Positions 29,686-41,377 of a DNA stretch of 64,000 nucleotides are shown here, in pieces (position 1 is the stretch's first letter; each line of letters opens with the position of its first letter). The DNA is taken from contig NW_023501047.1 in assembly GCF_014066305.1 (NCBI RefSeq), positions 992,001-1,056,000 of the forward strand, read 5' to 3'. Under the pieces are notes generated by a model. The model made no database searches, was not told the DNA's origin, and was given only the letters and a program-made list of their open reading frames with translations. The DNA comes from Letharia columbiana (lineage: Eukaryota; Ascomycota; Lecanoromycetes; Lecanorales; Parmeliaceae). Both the position numbers and the translations under genes were made by a program.

Positions 29686-32000
29686 AGGGTCTGCCGTCCA
29701 GCAGAATGTAATACTGATGGATTCTACTCAATAGCACGATGCACAATGCTCCCGAGACCAGCTGAAGCACCACGGGAGAGCAAGTAAAATGCCTTCGCCT
29801 CATGCAAAAGGGCGGCGATATCCAGGTCATGATCTCTGGCAATTCTTCGGTCGTCATCCTTAGCCCTCTGGATAACATCCAAAGGCAAGTCTCTTCAGAG
29901 TATTATCGTTCGCCTCTCACGAGTCATAGCAATGTTGTACACTAACGTTCCGAAGCATGATACAGAATTCACTTTCTGAAATTTCTTTGTTTCATTCCTT
30001 TTGAAAGTTTGACTTGAAAGGTGTTTCATCTCTCGGAATTACTTATTGCATCTCACTGGAACCCAAAACGACCTTGTAGTTATTTATACTAATTTCTGCC
30101 TTGATTTTGCCCATGCTTTCCGCAAGACTCTGTTATGTTTGAGACTTGAGAAGACACTTTGGCAGGAATCATCCGGTTTCCGCATTCCATAATACTGGCG
30201 GAATCGTGATCTCGTACAAAGTCTGGACTAGCTCGTTATAGTCCGTGGAAGAAGTGAGAATCTTGACTGGGATGATACGGTAGTAGACTTTCCCTTGAAA
30301 GCAAGAAGCTAGTCAAGGAGAGGCTGCAAACCGAGGATGAAACCATATCCCCATGGGGAAATGCCTGAGCTCTAACCACGTTGCTTGTGGTCCCTGTCAA
30401 ATCCTCCGGGCGTTCGCTCATTTCGATGAAGTTCGCATTGCGAACTTCGCAATGATAAGATAACTCTGGAAAGTTCAGACAAGAAAAGGAGCAGAGCAGC
30501 AAGCTTCCGCACGTGGCCAATGGAGTTGATGACAAATTGGCCTTGCCACTCGGACATATGCTGGAAGCTTTGACGTGGCATACACCTGAGTATCTATGGT
30601 CTCGGTCTCACACGGCTACTATTGATCTCTCTACACATTCGTGCTCGGCTATTTTCACGCAGCAGGTGGCAGAATATGTCTCAACAACCGAAGCACTTAT
30701 TGAGCAGCACGGGACAACATAATGGATGGTTCCAATAATGGTATGGTAGCTTGAGCTTAGGGAGATCAGGCCGTTCATCCATGTTTTTTGATACAAATTA
30801 CGTTCAGACTCTGATCTCGCACCTCGCGTGCAGCATCGTAAGCTGCCCTACCGGTTGGAGTTCCAGTTGGGGCCAGACCAATCAACAAAGAGGAAAGGTA
30901 GAAAATGTCGGAAAAGGAAGCAAACACGTGAGAATAGAGGCGCTTACACGCTTACAAGATGGAATGGGGTTTAGTGCGTCCGCTACTCTATCGGCTGGGG
31001 GCAAAGAACAAGCATCCATGCTCGTCATCTCCCCGAAGAAATTCGATAATGCAAAAGAAAGGCGCAATAATGATAATTAGTAAAGTAATATTCATGTTGG
31101 TCATCCCAGCCACAGCTCAATGCAGGCAACAAGGACAACAGTGTATAACAGTGTACCTAGATCAGTCTGTCTTCCTCTCAGCATGGTGCATAAAACGGCC
31201 AAGTATGTAGACTTTTGGTCAATGCCAAGCGAATACTCGTTGATTCGTGAACGAACTCCTGGTTCTACCCCGTACTTGTAAAGTACTACAGTATATTTTG
31301 GCATTGCGCTAGTCAAACATGCCGCTCCGCCCCCACTTCCCCTTTTGACCACCGGCTATCCAGATTGGGCGATTTGTTGGATACACTTAAATTGCTCTTT
31401 ACTTTAATCTTTAGCTAAAGTATAAAGTAGTATGCACGATTACCCGCAGGGTGTGCTAGTTTACTTCACGCCATGAGATGACAATTTGACTTAGGAACGA
31501 CATCCCAACCTCAAAGTCGCCTGCTGTGTAATAAGGATAATAATAACAATAATAATACTAGTAATAGTCAAGATACCTAATAACAATGTGTATAGCTTCT
31601 TCTCCTGGCTAGCTGGGATTCATAGCCCAGGTCTTAAGAGACTCTCCTGCTTTGGTTCCGCCCCAAGAGTCTAGTCCTTTTCACCTGGCTGGCTGACCAG
31701 GCTACTCGGCCCTCTGCTCTCTTCTGATTGCCTTTTCTAGCTTTGGTGTTGCTGAAAGTCAGGACTGGTGGCTGCACTGGCTGGCTAAAAACTTGCACCG
31801 TCGTCGAGGAGATACGACCGAGCACATGATCGAAGATGTTGGGACCGAGTCCTCCATGTTGGCATGCTTTGCACGGGTACCAGTGAAAGGTATAAAAGAG
31901 TGCATCTTTCCTCTCATCGTACATTCCTCAGTCAAGCATTCCCAGTGATTGAATCAAAGACACTGTTCTCTGCAATCACTCAACACTCTTATCCGTGACC
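29686..32000. other. 2.3-kb region without a supported gene
   Basis: Minus-strand 29700-29880 reads RAKDDDRRIARDHDLDIAAL, then LHEAKAFYLLSRGASAGLGS, in an open frame, which is protein-like but unrecognised and without clear start or stop. A perfect 9-bp-arm palindrome lies at 30428-30448. A low-complexity TAA-rich run occurs at about 31537-31585. The last few hundred bases are the promoter of the secreted gene at 32001. Confidence 0.4.
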
Positions 32001-33864
32001 ATGCATACTGCACTATGTATTGCTGCTCTGGCAGGCCTTGCTTACTCTGCCCCTCAATTGATCAACCTGGATGAAATCGCTTTGGATTTTGCGAAACCGG
32101 TCTTGGTCAAGGCACCCGTCAACGTTGTCTCCAACATCCCAGCACCGTCCATTGCCCCCGCAATCCTTCCCCTCCTGAGCACATCAGCGAAGAAGCGAGA
32201 CCTTGAGGTGGAAAAGCGAGATGGCGACTGCTCACCTTACCCTGCCGGGTCCGGACCCGTTCCCAGCCCGGATACCCCTGCTGCTTTCCAGTCAGACCCC
32301 GACTTTGCGGTTCGTCTTTGCCATCGAACAACGCGTGCGGAATAGCCATTCTAACATCATGACTAGAATATGGCCAACGATGCTCCGACTCCGGACGGAT
32401 ATGCCGTGGTGTTCAACAACCTTGGTGCATCCCTGCAGGCTTCCAATTACATGGGTCTCTACACCCTCACTAGCTATGACACCCTGACCTGCGCTTCCTA
32501 TTGCGATCAAGCATCTGGTTGTTCCGCCTTCAACATGTACCTTGAGCGCGACCCCACGGTGAACGCCAACGCAGTGAGCTGCCCCAACCCGCCAAGCACG
32601 ACGAACTTCAAGTGCACGCTATGGGGCGCTCCTGTGTCATCAGCAGAGGCAACCAACTCAGGGCAGTACCAAGACTCATTCCAGGTAGTCATTGCTGGCT
32701 CAAACGGTTGGTTTTCCTCTGTACGGTATACTGATTCATCCTTCTAACAGTTATGAACAGCTTATAACAAAGATGCCCCACCACCTGCCGTCAGCGGCTA
32801 CGTTGGTCCCCAGGAACTTGGCGGAGCGATCAATGCTCCAACCAGCTCGGGCAGCTACATGGGCTACCAGTACTTCCCTTTCAGCCAAAGCCAAGGCTAC
32901 GACCCACAGACGTGCGCCGATGCTTGCGATGCTCAAACGACTTATGATAGCCAGCACCCAGCAGCTGACGGGAGCTTTATGTCATGCGTACGTGTTCAAC
33001 GAATGCCCCTGCTACACAACGTGCCTTTGTACTCATATCCTCCAGGTATTCTTCAATGCTTACGTTCTTTCCGAGAACGCTATCCCACAAGGTCTCTACT
33101 GCTCCATGTACAATGAGACCTGGGGACCCTCGTACGGCACAAACTACGGCCAGTACCGCGGTTCTGACCGTTATACAGTGTCGGAATCCTACAGCTACAC
33201 CAAGGGCTCGTAAGTGGTTCTGCGATTTCAGGTGGCGTTTTGTTTCTTGTTTACTCAAAGCTGGCGGCGGGCGTTGTAAATAGCCGTAGTCGGATACAAT
33301 CGAATGAACTCATGTTCTCCATTTCACCATTGGGAAAAATCAATCTTCCATTGGTTGGGTGTCAGTAGCTATGGGTGGAGACTCAGCAGATGGGTTGGTT
33401 TGATGCCCAGGTATTACGATACCAATGAACCACCCATAGAGTCGTTTTGTACCCCCAGTCCGGTATCACCGGCGACCTCTGCAATATTTTCAGTGTCCTC
33501 GCCCTCTTATTCTTCTGCATCTTCATGTTCAACGCCGCCCTCATCAGCCTTCACTGCGGTATCCTCCCTCGCGTCCTCTTCAATGTCAACCTCGGCTTCC
33601 TCATCACCACCAACCTCTTCAATGTCAAATTTGGCTTCCTCGTCAGTATTACCACCGATCTCATCATCGGTCCCCCAGACCACCTCAACGCCTACCTCTA
33701 CTTGCGTCCCTAGTCCATCAAACAATGTTGTGCAAAATGGCGGTTTCGAATACGGCATTTCCCCACGGATTGCAGCAGACGCAATCGATACCAAACATTC
33801 TATCAGTTCCCCGGGTGACAACCCCATGTTCGCTTTACGAATTCGATCAAACGGGCGCAATTGA
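32001..33864 (+). CDS. secreted PAN/apple-like, Ser/Thr-rich protein (C-terminally truncated)
   Basis: Five exons (32001-32309, 32367-32706, 32761-32987, 33046-33209, 33411-33864) give a predicted 497 aa. The signal peptide is MHTALCIAALAGLAYSAPQ, and dibasic KKRD/VEKRD sites may be Kex2-type processing points. Two cysteine-containing modules follow: one includes YDTLTCASYCDQASGCSAFN and the other FSQSQGYDPQTCADACDAQT. They resemble the PAN-like domain pairs of fungal secreted proteins. A Ser/Thr/Pro-rich linker (SSSMSTSASSSPPTSSMSN) leads into the start of a carbohydrate-binding-like module (NNVVQNGGFEYGISP). There an extra T in TTT at 33834-33836 shifts the frame, and the product stops at 33864. 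Intron 4 (201 bp) is unusually long. The protein probably acts extracellularly or in the wall. Confidence 0.7.
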
Positions 33865-34892
33865 TCCCAGCACAAGCCTGAATCCGGCGAGCGTGAATCA
33901 AGATCTAGTCGTCACCGCGGGTCAAACGTATACACTGACATTCCGAACCTACTTGGAGGCTTGCACTACGTCGGAAGACTCTGTGGGCGTAATGTTGAAC
34001 CATGCCTCGGTATTCACGGTCGACGCTTGCGATTTTGGGCCAGGGACGTATAGAGACAATACCGTCAACTTTACGGCGACGGTCAGTCCATGGATTTTGC
34101 GGTTTGAGTTCGAGGTTGGTAAGACGACTGGGGTCGTGAAGGTTGACAATGGTACGTTCATTTTCAGGGCAAAATCTTCCTATCCTGGATCACGCCATGA
34201 GTCGCGAGACATATTTTGGGAACGAAAGGCTCCCAATTCTCCTTCGGCCTGTCTCATTACTCAAGCTCTTGCCTTGAAGAAGGGACGCTGATTCTGATAT
34301 GTTTATAGTGGCGGTGGTTCCGGTGGCTTCACCAGCGCCGTCGTTAGTTTCCTCCTCGATTTCCCCAGCAGCGACCACAGCAGCATCCGCATCATGCGGT
34401 GGTCCCGTCATTTAGAACGGCGGCTTCGAAACCGGTAACCTCTCGCCCTGGGCCGTGACGGATACCGTCGGCCAAAGTACCCACAGCATCGTCACGCCCG
34501 GCAGTGCCAACCCCGGCGGCAACACTTACGCCTTCGATGCCTCTCTGCTCCTGCCGACCTTCCCTTACAACGGCGTCTGCTCTCTCACCCTGCAGCAGAC
34601 GTTGAACACCTGCGCCGGAACGAATCACTCCATCACGCTGGATTACAAACTCGACTCGTCGAATCTCGGCGAGTGTTCGATCAAGGTCGAGTATCCGTAC
34701 AGGACCACGACGGGCAGCGTGTCCGTGAACGGTTATGTTTCCCCGGTTCGGGTGTGGGACACGATGGTCGCGACGTTCCGGGCGGTGAGCAATGCCGACG
34801 TGCTCATGATCGTGTTGAGCTGTACGAATGGGGGGTCGGATGTTGAGGTGGATAATGTCAAGGTTGCATACTATCCCGGAAATGCATATTGA
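33865..34892 (+). pseudogene. disconnected C-terminal modules of the same gene
   Basis: After the frameshift the original frame continues as YEFDQTGAIDPSTSLNPASV, then TYTLTFRTYLEACTTSEDSV and FTVDACDFGPGTYRDNTVNF. An intron (34152-34308, donor GTACGT, acceptor TTTATAG) joins it to a linker (SSSISPAATTAASASCGGPV) and a second module starting NGGFETGNLSPWAVTD and ending VKVAYYPGNAY with a stop at 34890. A TAG at 34413-34415 stands directly before NGGFE, where the first module has Gln. Two beta-sandwich, CBM-like modules thus remain readable but cannot be translated from the upstream start. Recent loss is likely, since only two lesions are seen. Sequencing error or readthrough cannot be excluded. 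Confidence 0.65.
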
Positions 34893-35624
34893 TGGTGGAG
34901 GATCTGGTTCTGAGCGCAGGCGTTGATACAACGGTACGTTATTCCAAAGTCACTCCTTCCTGTTTTCGATACTCCAGTCTGGGTCGTGAAACATTTTTGG
35001 GGAGTGAAAAAAGGACCTCTTCCCCATTTATAACTCAGACACTGTCCTTACGACTTCACTGCTTGTCACAAGAGGGGCTTCTTTTCCCTTTCTCCTGCTC
35101 TTAGACTTTGAATCTGACGATTCGACTTCCCGTCACGCAATGGGCTTCTTTCCGTCGTTGTGCTCCTCAGACTTCTCTTAAGAGTCGAGTCATTCTCTCG
35201 AAAAGGGCATGCATGCTGACTCGGGAATGATCATCAGGATATACGGTCGGGATAATACTAATATTGGACGGTCCCAGGTGTTGGGTCACTGGATAGACGG
35301 TCGATATAATACAAAGGGTAGAACGGCCGATATAATACAAAGGGGTAGAACTGTCGATGTACTATGGGCACTTCTCTTCTAAAGCATTTGTGGATAAACC
35401 ACTTTGTTTCGTTACTTGCTCACGCTCACAGTTTTGAGCATACCAGGCAAGCTACTGACGGAATGGCAGTCGGAGGCGCTGGAAACCATTCATCTTTCCC
35501 TCGATTTCGGGCATCAACCTGGGATGTTGTCTTGCTCATGATAGCAACTGCTCCTGGAGAAGTGATAGATAATGCAAAAATGTAATATTTCAACTGCCAG
35601 TGTTTTTTGGACCCTGCCTGACGC
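34893..35624. other. convergent intergenic with intron-like echo
   Basis: Sequence at 34935-35110 begins GTACGTT and resembles intron 34152-34308 of the preceding gene over part of its length, suggesting a leftover of a third module. The rest is non-coding apart from a short tandem repeat near 35.3 kb. Confidence 0.4.
35298..35360. repeat. imperfect 26-27-bp tandem repeat
   Basis: The unit CGGTCGATATAATACAAAGG... occurs at 35298-35323 and 35324-35350, with a third truncated copy from 35351. A diverged related stretch lies near 35241. Confidence 0.8.
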
Positions 35625-37677
35625 TCACGACGAACAACTACACTGCATCATCCGCCCATGCCTCGGAACATCGCCACACCACCTCTCCTCTTCCTCCCTA
35701 TCGCCTCCCCATTCCTCCTCAAATGGATGCTCTGCCATCGCCATGACCCTCTTAATTACATCCCTCTTCCCGTCATGTTCCACCTTCTGAATAATCTCGT
35801 CCAATACCCAGGATCTGGGTACAAACTTCGGATTCGCCTTCTTCATCTCCTTCTCCCTCTCTTCATCCCTCTCACCCCAGTCTTCGCTAACTCTCTTCGC
35901 CCATTTGTCTAGCCACGCAGCAACCCTCTCCCGTGCTGCGGCTTCTGTGACACCGCTCGTGGCGGTCATACCTTCCGCGTGGAAAAAGACGCTTGCTTTC
36001 TGCTTTCGCTGCTCATCAGACTCCAAGTCGGAGACTTTGACGGCACTTAGCCTTCGGAAGAAGTGGTTGAAGTCCAACTCCAATGACTCAAGCGTATCCA
36101 GCAACTCGGAGAATAGCTCTTGAAAATCGCTCTCTTTTTCTGAGAACAAGCCGAGCCTTGCGCGCATCAAGCGTGTATATTCAGCTAAGAAAATAGTTTT
36201 ATATTCGTCGCCCACGTTTCCGATGATAGTCTCAGCACGCTTGATTAGCTCCGGCGCAAAATCCTCTGAGACGCCCTTGTCCACAAAGGTTTGATCATCG
36301 ATTTTGGCGCCAGAGCCGATGAGTTCACCCAATGATTCGCCCAGGCGCACGAGGTTCCACCATATAACACTTGGCTGGTTCTTGTAGCTGTACCGTAAAG
36401 CGTGATCATCGTGATTTGGGGTGTAGCTGGGATCGAAGTTGTCAAGGAAAGCAAAGGGCCCAAAGTCGAGGGAAAGCCCAAGGAGAGATGTATTGTCGGT
36501 ATTCAGGACGCCATTTGTGAAAGCGTAAGCTTGCCAGGCGGCGACGGTTTTGGCGTTACGACGGGCAATTTCGCGATAGAGGCGTGTATAACGATTCTCT
36601 TCTATTCCTTGCGCACCTTCTATCTTATGAGATGGGACGGAGCGGGGAGGATTGATAGCGGATGGGCCGGGCTTCGATGGATCTTCCAGAGCCGACGGGA
36701 GAGACTCCCAGCCCGTGTAGACGTGCTCAGCGATGTAGTTCGCGAGAGTGCGGACAAGTTTTCTGTCGCCTCGAGCGCGAATTATGTCGAAGGTACCGAT
36801 TCGTAGCCAGGATTCGCTGGACGATAAATTCGCCGTCAGTGTTGCCTATTTGATGGGGGATATATGTTTGAAGGCCATAGAGCAACAGAGAAAATATGCA
36901 TTCGGAAAATACGTACGCAAAACGGGCCACTACTGCTCCAGGTTCAAGTCGTTCGCGACGAACGGTAGATTTTGGGGCAAGTGTGAGGGCAAGGGCCCGG
37001 GTAGTAGGGATGTGCAGGCCATTGAGCGCTTCTGAAACGACGAACTCGCGAATGCTTGAGCGTAAAACGGCTTTTCCATCTGCAAATCTCGAGTAAGGGG
37101 TCCTGCCGGCGCCCTTAAGCTGTATCTCGTAGCGAGTCTTCGTCGATGGATTGGTGGATTCGAACAGTGATATTGCTCGACCGTCGCCAAGTTGGCCTGC
37201 CCAAGAGCCGAATTGCCAACCTCCATAGCATTGCGCCCAGGGGTATATTCCGTCCTCTGTCTGATTGTCCCAGTAGAGCTTGTTTCCCGCCACCACGTTC
37301 TTGAACTCTTCCGTGTTCTCTACACCATCTTTCAACCCAATATCGTGCAATGCACTTCGGCTGATCCCCAAAAGCTCAGGGGTTTCTGTTTCTTCCGGCC
37401 TGACATAAGTGAAGAGTGCGCCTTTGACCATTCGAGGGCCTAGGTCTCCCCGCGGTGCCCTGTGAGATTCGGAGGGCGTTTTGAATTCAGGATCTGGGGG
37501 TAAGTTTGCTGTGAAGGTGTGTGATTTAGGAAGTTCTTGCAATGATACACCAGAGTAGGTGCCGTTGCTGACCCCTTTCGTGGCGCCACTCGTGAGATGG
37601 GCGGTCATTTGCGCGAGGCGAAGGTGCGGGATATGTGGACGATGTAGCAAGGTATGGAGAAGCATATACAACATCAA
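35625..37677 (-). CDS. FMP40: SelO-family protein AMPylase
   Basis: Mitochondrial pseudokinase-fold protein of the SelO/YdiU family, which transfers AMP to protein substrates (Fmp40 in yeast). Two exons (36917-37677 and 35625-36816) with a 100-bp intron give 650 aa. Intron removal joins ARFA to ESWLRIGTFDIIRAR. Family landmarks are CYGGWQFGSWAGQLGDGRA, IQLKGAGRTPYSRFADGKAV, LRSSIREFVVSEAL, TDNTSLLGLSLDFGPFAFLD and the terminal MQCSCSS, where vertebrate members carry selenocysteine near the end but this one has Cys. The first ~25 residues (MLLHTLLHRPHIPHLRLAQ) are basic, hydrophobic and acid-free, suiting mitochondrial import; an internal Met at residue 24 is an alternative start. It is divergent from the aldo-keto reductase gene across 200 bp. 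Confidence 0.93.
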
Positions 37678-37877
37678 ATGTTGATACTCATATAGTCAGA
37701 ATTGCAGATATCGCAGAGAGAGCATTGCAATGAGCAAATGGTGAAAATGCGAACGAGAAAAAGAATGCCGTTTGAAGGCGGACTTATCCCCGAGATATTA
37801 TCTCCGCAGAGCGAACTTCTTCCTGACGTAGTCAACGCGACTAGAGTATCCTACAAGACTTAAGCACTACTTCAAAG
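37678..37877. promoter_or_regulatory. 200-bp divergent promoter
   Basis: A short gap between the starts of the SelO (minus) and aldo-keto reductase (plus) genes, so the two are probably driven from shared regulatory DNA. No specific site is recognised. Confidence 0.5.
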
Positions 37878-38817
37878 ATGGCGAACATCCCGACGCCTAT
37901 TCCCCAGTTGGAACTCAACGATGGAACATCGATCCCTATGCTTGCCTATGGCAGTAAGTCTTTTACTCATCTGCTGCGTTTACCCATCGTTCTGACAGTC
38001 CCCAGCCGGGACTGCTTGGTATAAGTCCACCGAAGGCGGCGTCGACCGAAAGACCGTTGAGGGCATCAAGACCGCCATCAAGCTTGGTTATTATCACCTT
38101 GACAATGCGGAGGTATATAACACAGAGCCTGAAGTGGGAGTTGCCATTAAAGAAAGCAAAATTGAACGATCGAAGCTCTTCGTAACGACAAAAGTAATCA
38201 CCAACATAGCGGACATACCCAAAGCAATCGATGCAAGCCTCAAGAAACTGCAATTAGACTACGTTGACTTGTATCTGGTTCACTCGCCATTCTTCGCTAA
38301 GTCAGATGAAGACCTACAGACAGCGTGGATGGCCATGGAGGGTGTGAAGAAGTCTGGAAAAGCTAAATCAATAGGAGTCTCCAATTACCTTGAATCCCAC
38401 TTGAAGGCCACACTCGCTACCGCCAATACGCCCCCTTCAATCAATCAAATTGAGTTTCATCCGTACCTGCAACGTGGCTCTCTCCTATCCTACCACAAGT
38501 CTCAGAACATTGCTGTCTCTGCATACGGTCCCCTAACCGCTGTCACAAAAGCCAAGCCTGGACCTTGCGATGAGATGCTGGCGTTCTTGGCGAAGAAGTA
38601 TTTTGTTAGCGAGGGCGAGATTTCATTGCGGTGGTGCATTGACCAGGGTGTGGTGGCGATCACAACGAGTGGGAAGGAAGAGAGATTGAGTGCTTATCTG
38701 AGGGCAATGACATTCACACTAACACCAAAGGAGGTCAAAGATTTGGCGGGAATCGGTACAGAGAAGCATTATAGGGGATTCTGGCAGGCGAAGTTTGATG
38801 AGAATGACAGATCTTGA
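37878..38817 (+). CDS. aldo-keto reductase
   Basis: NADPH-dependent carbonyl reductase, probably cytosolic. Two exons (37878-37953 and 38006-38817) with a 52-bp intron (GTAAGT ... CCCCAG) give 295 aa. The TIM-barrel family signatures are all present: LAYGTGTAW across the splice junction, the catalytic LDNAEVYN (Asp and Tyr), the catalytic Lys in FVTTKV, the catalytic His in LYLVHSP, KSIGVSNYLESHL and the C-terminal AITTSGKEERLSAY cofactor loop. It resembles the fungal AKR3 group (yeast YDL124W-type ketoamide/2-methylbutyraldehyde reductases). The substrate cannot be told from sequence. Confidence 0.92.
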
Positions 38818-39030
38818 GAGAAATCGCAAGCTGGTCGTTCGTGGGCGCTCGGTATATGATTCGAGCCGTGATTAAATTAATTACTAGCATGACCAATAGT
38901 GCACTAATTCCACCAAAAAAAATGATATCTGGATCTGGTATACAACCATCCGAACGCCATGCATATGCTCGTTGCATTCTTCCAAGATAGCCAACCACGT
39001 ATCTGCAAACATGACTCCTCAACCGTAATA

Positions 39031-41377
39031 TCACACAAATTCGATCCCTTCCCTGCAAGCACCACCCTCGCAGACCATGACACCATCTTTCTCTGCATCC
39101 ATCTGCTTGAGAAGCTCATTACGCTCCCTCAACCACGCGCCCTTACTCTTTCCAAGCGCAACCACAGTACTGTTGGGCCTTACGGTCTGCCTCAATCGCT
39201 TCAGCATCTCGTCATTTTCTCCTGTAAGTACAACGCCCTTCAAGCCTGAGTGACCCATGACGATGCTCCCCAACATGCCTGAAAAGGTGAATGGAAATTG
39301 CTCGACCTCGGCCTCAAACGCTTCGACCGTCTCTTTCGCCTTCTTGAAATAGGAGGCGTCGTCAAGCATGCTGCTCAAGCGGTAGAGATTCCGGGCACTG
39401 ATATTGTTGGATGATGGCTCAGCGGCATCCATGCCGCTTTTCAATCTCATGAGGAGATCTGGTGGATGCGGAGATGGTGTGGAGTAGAAGCCTGGAGAAT
39501 CCGAAGAGGTGAATAACTCGTTTTGTCGTTTCTGCAGTACATCTGCAAACTGTAAATATGAGTCGTCAAATGTGGTTTCATATAGATCAATGAGACCGTG
39601 AATGAAGAAAGCATAGTCATCACACAAACCCGGTGTAGAGCCTCGGCCTTCCCGGTAGACCCGGTACAGGGTCTTAGTGTCAGGGTCAAAGAGCTCTTTT
39701 CTGATGAAGACGACAGCAGAGATGGCGGCTTCCAGGCATTCTGAGGCTTTGGTAGGGTCGATGGACCGTAAAGCGGCAGAGGTGCGAGATAACGCACCGA
39801 TTGCGAGACCATTCCAGCAGACGATGATCTTGTCGTCGAGGGCGGGGCGTGGCCGATGATTCTCCCTGTGTTCGCGGAGCTTCTGCCGCCCTGATTTGAG
39901 GGTTTGGGTGATCGAGGCCTCGGGAATCCCCAATTTCTTGGCCAATGCACTGGGAGTGGTGGTAACATTCAAGACGTTTTGACTTATAAATTCATCGTGG
40001 GGATCGTTCCGAGATGCGACGTTGCCATCAGCCGTGACACCGTAAAATCGAGCACAGATGTCCCCATCCTTCTCACCCAGAACGTCATGGAACTCTTTGA
40101 GAGACCAGACGTAATAAGCCCCTTCTCGTTTATCAGTGTCGCTTTTTGTTGGGTAAGAATCGGCGTCTTCTGCTGAGAAAAAGCCCCCAGTCGGAGCACC
40201 CATTGGTGGGCTTGTGAGGTAGGTTGCAATATCGTACACAGCGCCGAGCATCTCAGGATCTCGAGTGCTCAGGAACGCGTCGAGATAGACATCTAAAAGT
40301 TGCGCTTGATCGTACAGCATTTTCTCAAAATGTGGAAGCGACCAGTCTTTGGTCACGGAATACCTCGCAAAACCGTAGCCAATTTGATCTCTGATCCCTC
40401 CACGTGCCATGTTTCGAAGGGTGTGTACAGCCATACTCGAGGCATTTTGGCACTCTGTTTCGCCCACAACATCCTTTACTGTCTGCGGCCACTGTCCGAG
40501 CCTCAGTAGAAAGCTGAGATTCACCGGCGTTGGGAATTTTGGCGCAGTCGAGAAACCTCCATTGATTTTGTCGTACTTCTTCCTAAAGTGCTGAAACGCC
40601 TCTTCCAGTAATTCAACCTCTAGTCCTTCACCTCCGCCTTTCTCTCCCATCTGATGACTATGCACGCCTTCTTCTGCAAATTCTCTCAGTTGCCTCGTGA
40701 TGTCCTTGGCGCTTTCTCGGCATCGGCCCTCTTGCTGAGTCCAGACATCTCTCATTTTTTCCAGTATATCCACGAAGCCTACAGTCCCGGCAACAGCTGT
40801 GCCGACTGCTGTCATTGAACTGTTTGAACCAGGCCAATATGTTCCACCAAAAACTGGCTCGAGATCCGGTGTAATAAAAACATTGAGTGGCCATCCTCCA
40901 GACCCGGTTGTAGCTTGAACGTAATTCATGTAGATAGCATCGACATCTGGTCGTTCTTCACGGTCGATCTTGATGGGGATGAAGTGGGTATTGAGAAGTT
41001 GAGCGACGTCTGGAGAGCAAAAAGATTCGCGTTCCATGACGTGGCACCCTGATAAATCATGATAAGGAAAGCTCTTGGAGACGAAGATGTGTTAGAATGA
41101 TAGCTCTGACGTACAATGGCATGCAGCATATCCAATGCTCACGAAAAGTAGGCGATTGTGCTTCTTAGCCAAGCTCAAAGCTTCAGGGCCCCACATCTGC
41201 CATGCTACTGGGTTGGTCCTGTGTCCTCGGACCTATGCGAGAAGCCTCTCAGCTTGAGTGTTCTCATCGTTGGCCTCGAAGCGACAGAGTAGGACTTACG
41301 TACGGACTCCTACTTTCATTCAGCCTATTGACCAGTCGCAAATCATCCTGACCATTTCTACCATTCTCAACCTCCAT
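39031..41377 (-). CDS. SPATA20/YyaL-type thioredoxin-domain protein (DUF255)
   Basis: Three exons (41300-41377, 41115-41232, 39031-41048) give 737 aa. The 66-67-bp introns have GTAAGT and GTACGT donors. Splicing rebuilds the family start NRLNESRSPY-VRGHRTNPVA and the motif YAACHWCHVMERESF, in which the CHWC redox-like pair is split over junction 2. Next come IKIDREERPDVDAIYM and GGWPLNVFITPDLEPVFGG, the thioredoxin-like DUF255 domain, then a long six-hairpin-glycosidase-like region (for example GLCDDYAFFIHGLIDLYE and DDKIIVCWNGLAIGALS). The protein is widely conserved, but its biochemical role is not established. The frame is open above the chosen ATG to 41722, so a longer N-terminus is possible. 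Confidence 0.92.

Noticed and set aside
30428..30448. Perfect palindrome with 9-bp arms
   Set aside because: Short palindromes of this size are expected by chance in 64 kb. No gene or terminator context.
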